The notes under the pieces were generated by a model that saw only the letters and a list, made by a program, of their open reading frames with translations, was not told the origin of the DNA and did no database searches. Shown here piece after piece: positions 38,068 through 40,250 of a DNA stretch of 40,250 nucleotides; positions within the stretch are counted from its first letter, which is position 1; each line of letters begins with the position of its first letter. The position numbers were made by a program, and so were the translations under genes. Source of the DNA: a virus. The DNA lies in the IMG/VR virus record IMGVR_UViG_3300049893_001839, positions 1 to 40,250 of that record; one strand, 5' to 3'.

Positions 38068-38167
38068 GAGACCCCTGGGCGTGGCTATAGCTCAGCCCGG
38101 ATAGAGCAACTGCCTTCTAAGCAGTCGGTCCCTGGTTCAAATCCAGGTAGTCACGCCCAGGGGTCTC
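38068..38167 (+). repeat. 13-bp inverted repeat enclosing tRNA-Arg
   Basis: GAGACCCCTGGGC (38068-38080) pairs perfectly with GCCCAGGGGTCTC (38155-38167), continuing the 7-bp acceptor stem to a 20-bp helix. It pairs the discriminator base and leaves no encoded CCA. Confidence 0.8.
38081..38155 (+). tRNA. tRNA-Arg (anticodon TCT)
   Basis: Acceptor GTGGCTA/TAGTCAC, D-stem GCTC/GAGC, anticodon arm ACTGC-CTTCTAA-GCAGT, T-arm CCTGG-TTCAAAT-CCAGG, discriminator G. No CCA is encoded. It reads AGA, the favoured arginine codon in the portal and giant polymerase genes. Confidence 0.93.
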
Positions 38168-38175
38168 AAAACCAC

Positions 38176-38251
38176 GCCGGCATAGCTCAATAGGAAGAGC
38201 AGCTGTTTTGTAAACAGCAGGTTTCCAGTTCAAGTCTGGATGTCGGCTCCA
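38176..38251 (+). tRNA. tRNA-Thr (anticodon TGT)
   Basis: Acceptor GCCGGCA/TGTCGGC, D-stem GCTC/GAGC, anticodon arm GCTGT-TTTGTAA-ACAGC, T-arm TCCAG-TTCAAGT-CTGGA, discriminator T and encoded CCA. Confidence 0.94.
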
Positions 38252-38258
38252 AAAGCAT

Positions 38259-38333
38259 CCCGACGTTGCATAATGGCTAATGCCCTGTTCTCATAAAACA
38301 GTGAAGGCGGGTCGGAACCGCCCGTCGGGACCA
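38259..38333 (+). tRNA. tRNA with CAT anticodon (Met, or Ile if modified)
   Basis: Acceptor CCCGACG/CGTCGGG, D-stem GCAT/ATGC, anticodon arm CTGTT-CTCATAA-AACAG, T-stem GGCGG/CCGCC, discriminator A, encoded CCA. The T-loop GTCGGAA is atypical. C1 pairs with G72, unlike bacterial initiator tRNA, so it is elongator Met or a lysidine-modified Ile tRNA. Confidence 0.88.
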
Positions 38334-38334
38334 A

Positions 38335-38874
38335 CTACAACTCCAAAACCCTTATACCGCTATGCACCTCCCGGTGACAGTTAGCACATAAAAGCGCACA
38401 CTTATCCAGCTCTTTCTTAACTAGTTCAAAGGCCTTATGCGTAGCGTGGGCCCGATTTATAGTAAAATCCTTCTGGCTGGGGTCCAAATGATGAAACTCA
38501 AGTGCAGCGGAACAAGCGTTATACCCACACCCCTGACAACACCCGCCCTTATACGCGACTGCATTTTTCTTAATCTGTCTCTGATTCTCAGCAGCGATAT
38601 AATTAGCACAAAGTCTACAGCGTCCAGCAAGCTTCCCCGGACCAGACTGATGAAAATTATCCTTAGTCCTCTCCTTAAACTCAAGGCATGAAGAACATCT
38701 CTGCAGGCCCTCCCGCAACGGAGCCTTTGGTACGTGTAGCTGTTTAGTATTATGTAACCCAGCGGGAGAGCAAGTAAAACAGTACTTACGATTTTTCCAA
38801 ACTTTCTGTTTACCATTTACCCATGCCCACTGGGGAAAATCCGATCCGCACATAGCACAAACCTTCATCTTCAT
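38335..38874 (-). CDS. HNH endonuclease with zinc ribbons
   Basis: 179 residues. N-terminal CAMCGSDFPQW and CFTCSPAG, middle CSSCLEF and CRLC, then GGCCQGCGYN are CxxC zinc knuckles. The HNH core is ALEFHHLDPSQ followed by CALLCANCHREVH. HNH nucleases cut double-stranded DNA, and free-standing ones in phages are often homing endonucleases. The stop lies one base from the CCA of the tRNA gene on the opposite strand, suggesting insertion at a tRNA locus. AGGAGG lies upstream of the start. GC content and codon use differ little from neighbours. Confidence 0.85.
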   Translation of the reverse strand: MKMKVCAMCGSDFPQWAWVNGKQKVWKNRKYCFTCSPAGLHNTKQLHVPKAPLREGLQRCSSCLEFKERTKDNFHQSGPGKLAGRCRLCANYIAAENQRQIKKNAVAYKGGCCQGCGYNACSAALEFHHLDPSQKDFTINRAHATHKAFELVKKELDKCALLCANCHREVHSGIRVLEL

Positions 38875-38982
38875 GCCTTAACCTCCTATAGCCTATAAAG
38901 GATTACTAAAAGTATACCACAAAGCTATTATGACTTTCATTTAGTCTAAATGCGGCGATATACCTACAGGGAGTGATTACTA

Positions 38983-39123
38983 ATGAGTAAATCACCAGTT
39001 GCGCTTCTTAAAGCCTTAACCCCGTTTAGTGACGACATAAGGGAAAAGATAAAGGCCTATCTTAAAGAAGAAAATAAGCAGGCCCTATCCTTCCCATTAG
39101 ATAACCGCCCCAACAAAAAGTAA
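38983..39123 (+). CDS. 46-residue helical protein
   Basis: MSKSPVALLKALTPFSDDIR onward, ending LSFPLDNRPNKK. AGGGAG lies about ten bases before ATG. Charged helix, no family. It is isolated between the HNH gene and a long non-coding region. Confidence 0.5.
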   Translation: MSKSPVALLKALTPFSDDIREKIKAYLKEENKQALSFPLDNRPNKK

Positions 39124-39601
39124 TAAAATTTATTTGAGGCTATAACTAGCTTTAGGAAAGCATGAGTAAAACTTGCGTAATTTATCCCTATTGACAGATG
39201 TTAGTCTTTGGGGGTCAAAGCCAAATCAAAATTTCGACAAACGCCTGCTCGGGGTCGACAGACGTGAACAGCCTGCCCGGCGACTGAGGGCACACAGAAC
39301 TCAAAACTAATAGTATAATAGCTAAACGGAGCAGGTGCTATCGCCCCCGCTCCAACCGGAGACTTCAGAACCCATGTGCAGAAAACTAAACCCTAATAGT
39401 ACTAACCTCTTTATCATTAAAGCTTGTTCTGAGGCTTTGTCGTTTAACCATCCGTATGGCGTCGGAGACGCCAAACTCCGAGCGGAGACTCCGCTAAAGC
39501 GGAAAACAATTTTAGTAAAGGCTGAGCACGAAGTGCTCAATTGACGGGCGGGGCTGCCGCAGGCGGCACTGGCTGTCTTGTAAATTTTGAAGGGGATAGT
39601 T
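39124..39601. other. 478-base structured non-coding region
   Basis: No convincing protein frame. Many hairpins: GGAGC/GCTCC (39328-39353), GGCGTC/GACGCC (39458-39472), competing CTCCG/CGGAG copies (39476-39503), TGAGCAC/GTGCTCA (39523-39539), GCTGCC/GGCGGC (39553-39567). TATAAT occurs at 39314-39319 without a matching -35. TTGACA occurs near 39193 without a -10. It could hold an RNA gene or a leader for the genes after it. Confidence 0.5.
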
Positions 39602-39796
39602 ATGACTGGCAGAACTGTTAAATGCAAGTATTTTCTTAAGAAGGACGAGCTTACCTACGGTAAGCTCTACCGAGTTCTATCTACTAAATTAGTAGGAAAA
39701 AGACAAAGGCTAGCCTACGAGATCGTAAACGATCTCGGTGAAGAGAAATTTTATTTATTCAATAAGTTTATGACTGTCCCTGAAGGGGAATTCTAA
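39602..39796 (+). CDS. small SH3-like barrel protein, paralog 1
   Basis: 64 residues from ATG 39602, chosen because AAGGGG lies seven bases before it. MTGRTVKCKYFLKKDELTYG onward, with KLYRVL, then YEIVNDLGEEKFYLFNKFM. This is the pattern of short phage barrel proteins with VxNDxGxE. It pairs with the next gene as a paralog (TAATG overlap). Function unknown. Confidence 0.65.
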   Translation: MTGRTVKCKYFLKKDELTYGKLYRVLSTKLVGKRQRLAYEIVNDLGEEKFYLFNKFMTVPEGEF

Positions 39797-39987
39797 TGAC
39801 CTGGAATGTAACTTGTATTGAAAGCGTGAAGGGTGAACTCACCCTTCACAAGACTTATAAGATCTTAGAAATTCACACAGAAGAGAAGCTGAATGCGTAC
39901 AAGGTAGAAAATGATATGGGATCTGAAGAGTATTATTCCTCTAAGTTCTTTAAGCTTGTGATTGAAAATGAGAAGATTAGGGTATGA
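39796..39987 (+). CDS. small SH3-like barrel protein, paralog 2
   Basis: 63 residues. MTWNVTCIESVKGELTLHKT onward, with KTYKIL, then YKVENDMGSEEYYSSKFFKL, matching the previous protein in length and pattern. Coupled translation by a one-base overlap. Function unknown. Confidence 0.65.
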   Translation: MTWNVTCIESVKGELTLHKTYKILEIHTEEKLNAYKVENDMGSEEYYSSKFFKLVIENEKIRV

Positions 39988-40013
39988 GATTAAAGGTTAT
40001 GGGGCAGTAGAAG

Positions 40014-40190
40014 ATGATAGTAGAAACAAAAGAAGAAGTAATGGAAGATGTGAGGCCTAAGTTTTACAGACTTGTGAAGAAGATTAATTATATAGACTCT
40101 ATTCTCTGTTGTACTCGTTGTTCAGAAACTGAGCATGCAGAAGAACTCCTAGAAACGTTGGAACCACTAAAATGTCCGATAACGACTTAA
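40014..40190 (+). CDS. 58-residue cysteine-containing protein
   Basis: MIVETKEEVMEDVRPKFYRL onward, with LCCTRCSETEH, a possible zinc site, and ending LKCPITT. GGGGCAG is a weak ribosome site. It overlaps the next gene by 19 bases. Function unknown. Confidence 0.55.
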   Translation: MIVETKEEVMEDVRPKFYRLVKKINYIDSILCCTRCSETEHAEELLETLEPLKCPITT

Positions 40191-40250
40191 GTTTATTTAA
40201 GCGTATAGATTATTTTATAAATAGACAAACGCACTTTGATTCTTTAGTCC
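40172..40250 (+). CDS. start of a gene running off the right edge
   Basis: MSDNDLSLFKRIDYFINRQT onward, 26 residues visible, frame open at the edge. AT-rich and protein-like. Too little to classify. Confidence 0.45.
   Translation, partial: MSDNDLSLFKRIDYFINRQTHFDSLV

Noticed and set aside
39193-39319. Promoters at TTGACA (39193) and TATAAT (39314)
   Set aside because: Neither has its partner hexamer at 16-18 bp, so they are mentioned only within the non-coding region.
39208-39570. Possible full tmRNA or group I intron near the TTTCGACAAACG sequence
   Set aside because: No T-arm or CCA end, no resume/tag frame ending in hydrophobic residues, and no group I P/Q/R/S core could be found. Kept only as an unassigned structured region.

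Overview
The window is part of the genome of a large tailed bacteriophage with a contractile tail (myovirus morphotype). It carries a major capsid protein, portal, prohead protease/scaffold, tail sheath and tail-tube proteins on the minus strand, and dense short operons and tRNA genes on the plus strand. There is no host gene, integrase or plasmid module. The host cannot be named from the sequence. Shine-Dalgarno sites are bacterial, one promoter is of the sigma-70 type, and a Csx15-like protein hints at a host with type III CRISPR.

Layout. (1) 1-12216, minus strand: the virion module. It reads right to left from a tail-assembly-chaperone-like gene with an in-phase A AAA AAA slippery site, through portal, protease/scaffold, capsid, decoration-like protein, connectors and sheath, to two tandem paralogous tube-like proteins. 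(2) 12278-20836, plus strand: a 2852-residue protein with an N-terminal phospholipase-D-type HKD domain, an RNA-polymerase active-site motif DFDGD at residues 1979-1983 and a glycine-zipper-like hydrophobic C-terminus. It is probably a virion-delivered RNA polymerase, followed by a small exported protein. (3) 21202-22031, minus strand: three small convergent genes. (4) 22316-25942, plus strand: nine small genes, mostly separated by a repeated RNA cassette of terminator, 7-bp hairpin with an ACGAA-type loop, then a hairpin holding the Shine-Dalgarno and often the start codon. (5) 26086-29487: a second, unrelated-looking single-chain DFDGD polymerase of 1133 residues, sharing its ribosome-site hairpin design with the gene before it. 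(6) 29488-30789: an iteron-like stretch, a 158-residue protein and a highly structured RNA closed by a perfect 16-bp helix. (7) 30790-36059: a tightly overlapping operon with a zinc-peptidase-like protein, a Csx15-like putative ring nuclease, an OB-fold membrane protein and a TctA/DUF112-like membrane protein. (8) 36129-38333: an RNA island with tRNA-Leu, tRNA-Arg, tRNA-Thr and tRNA-Met(CAT), plus a 73-nt RNA matching the tRNA-like domain of tmRNA with no tag reading frame. (9) 38335-40250: an HNH endonuclease abutting the last tRNA, a structured non-coding stretch and small genes running off the end.

How it fits together (inference). The giant polymerase, made with the virion proteins, would be packaged and start transcription on infection, while the smaller one would take over later inside the cell. 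The plus-strand genes appear to be controlled mainly at RNA level. The RNA island and the Csx15-like protein would adjust host translation and block host defence. The two RNA polymerases, the covarying hairpin cassettes and the tmRNA-like mini RNA are the most unusual parts.
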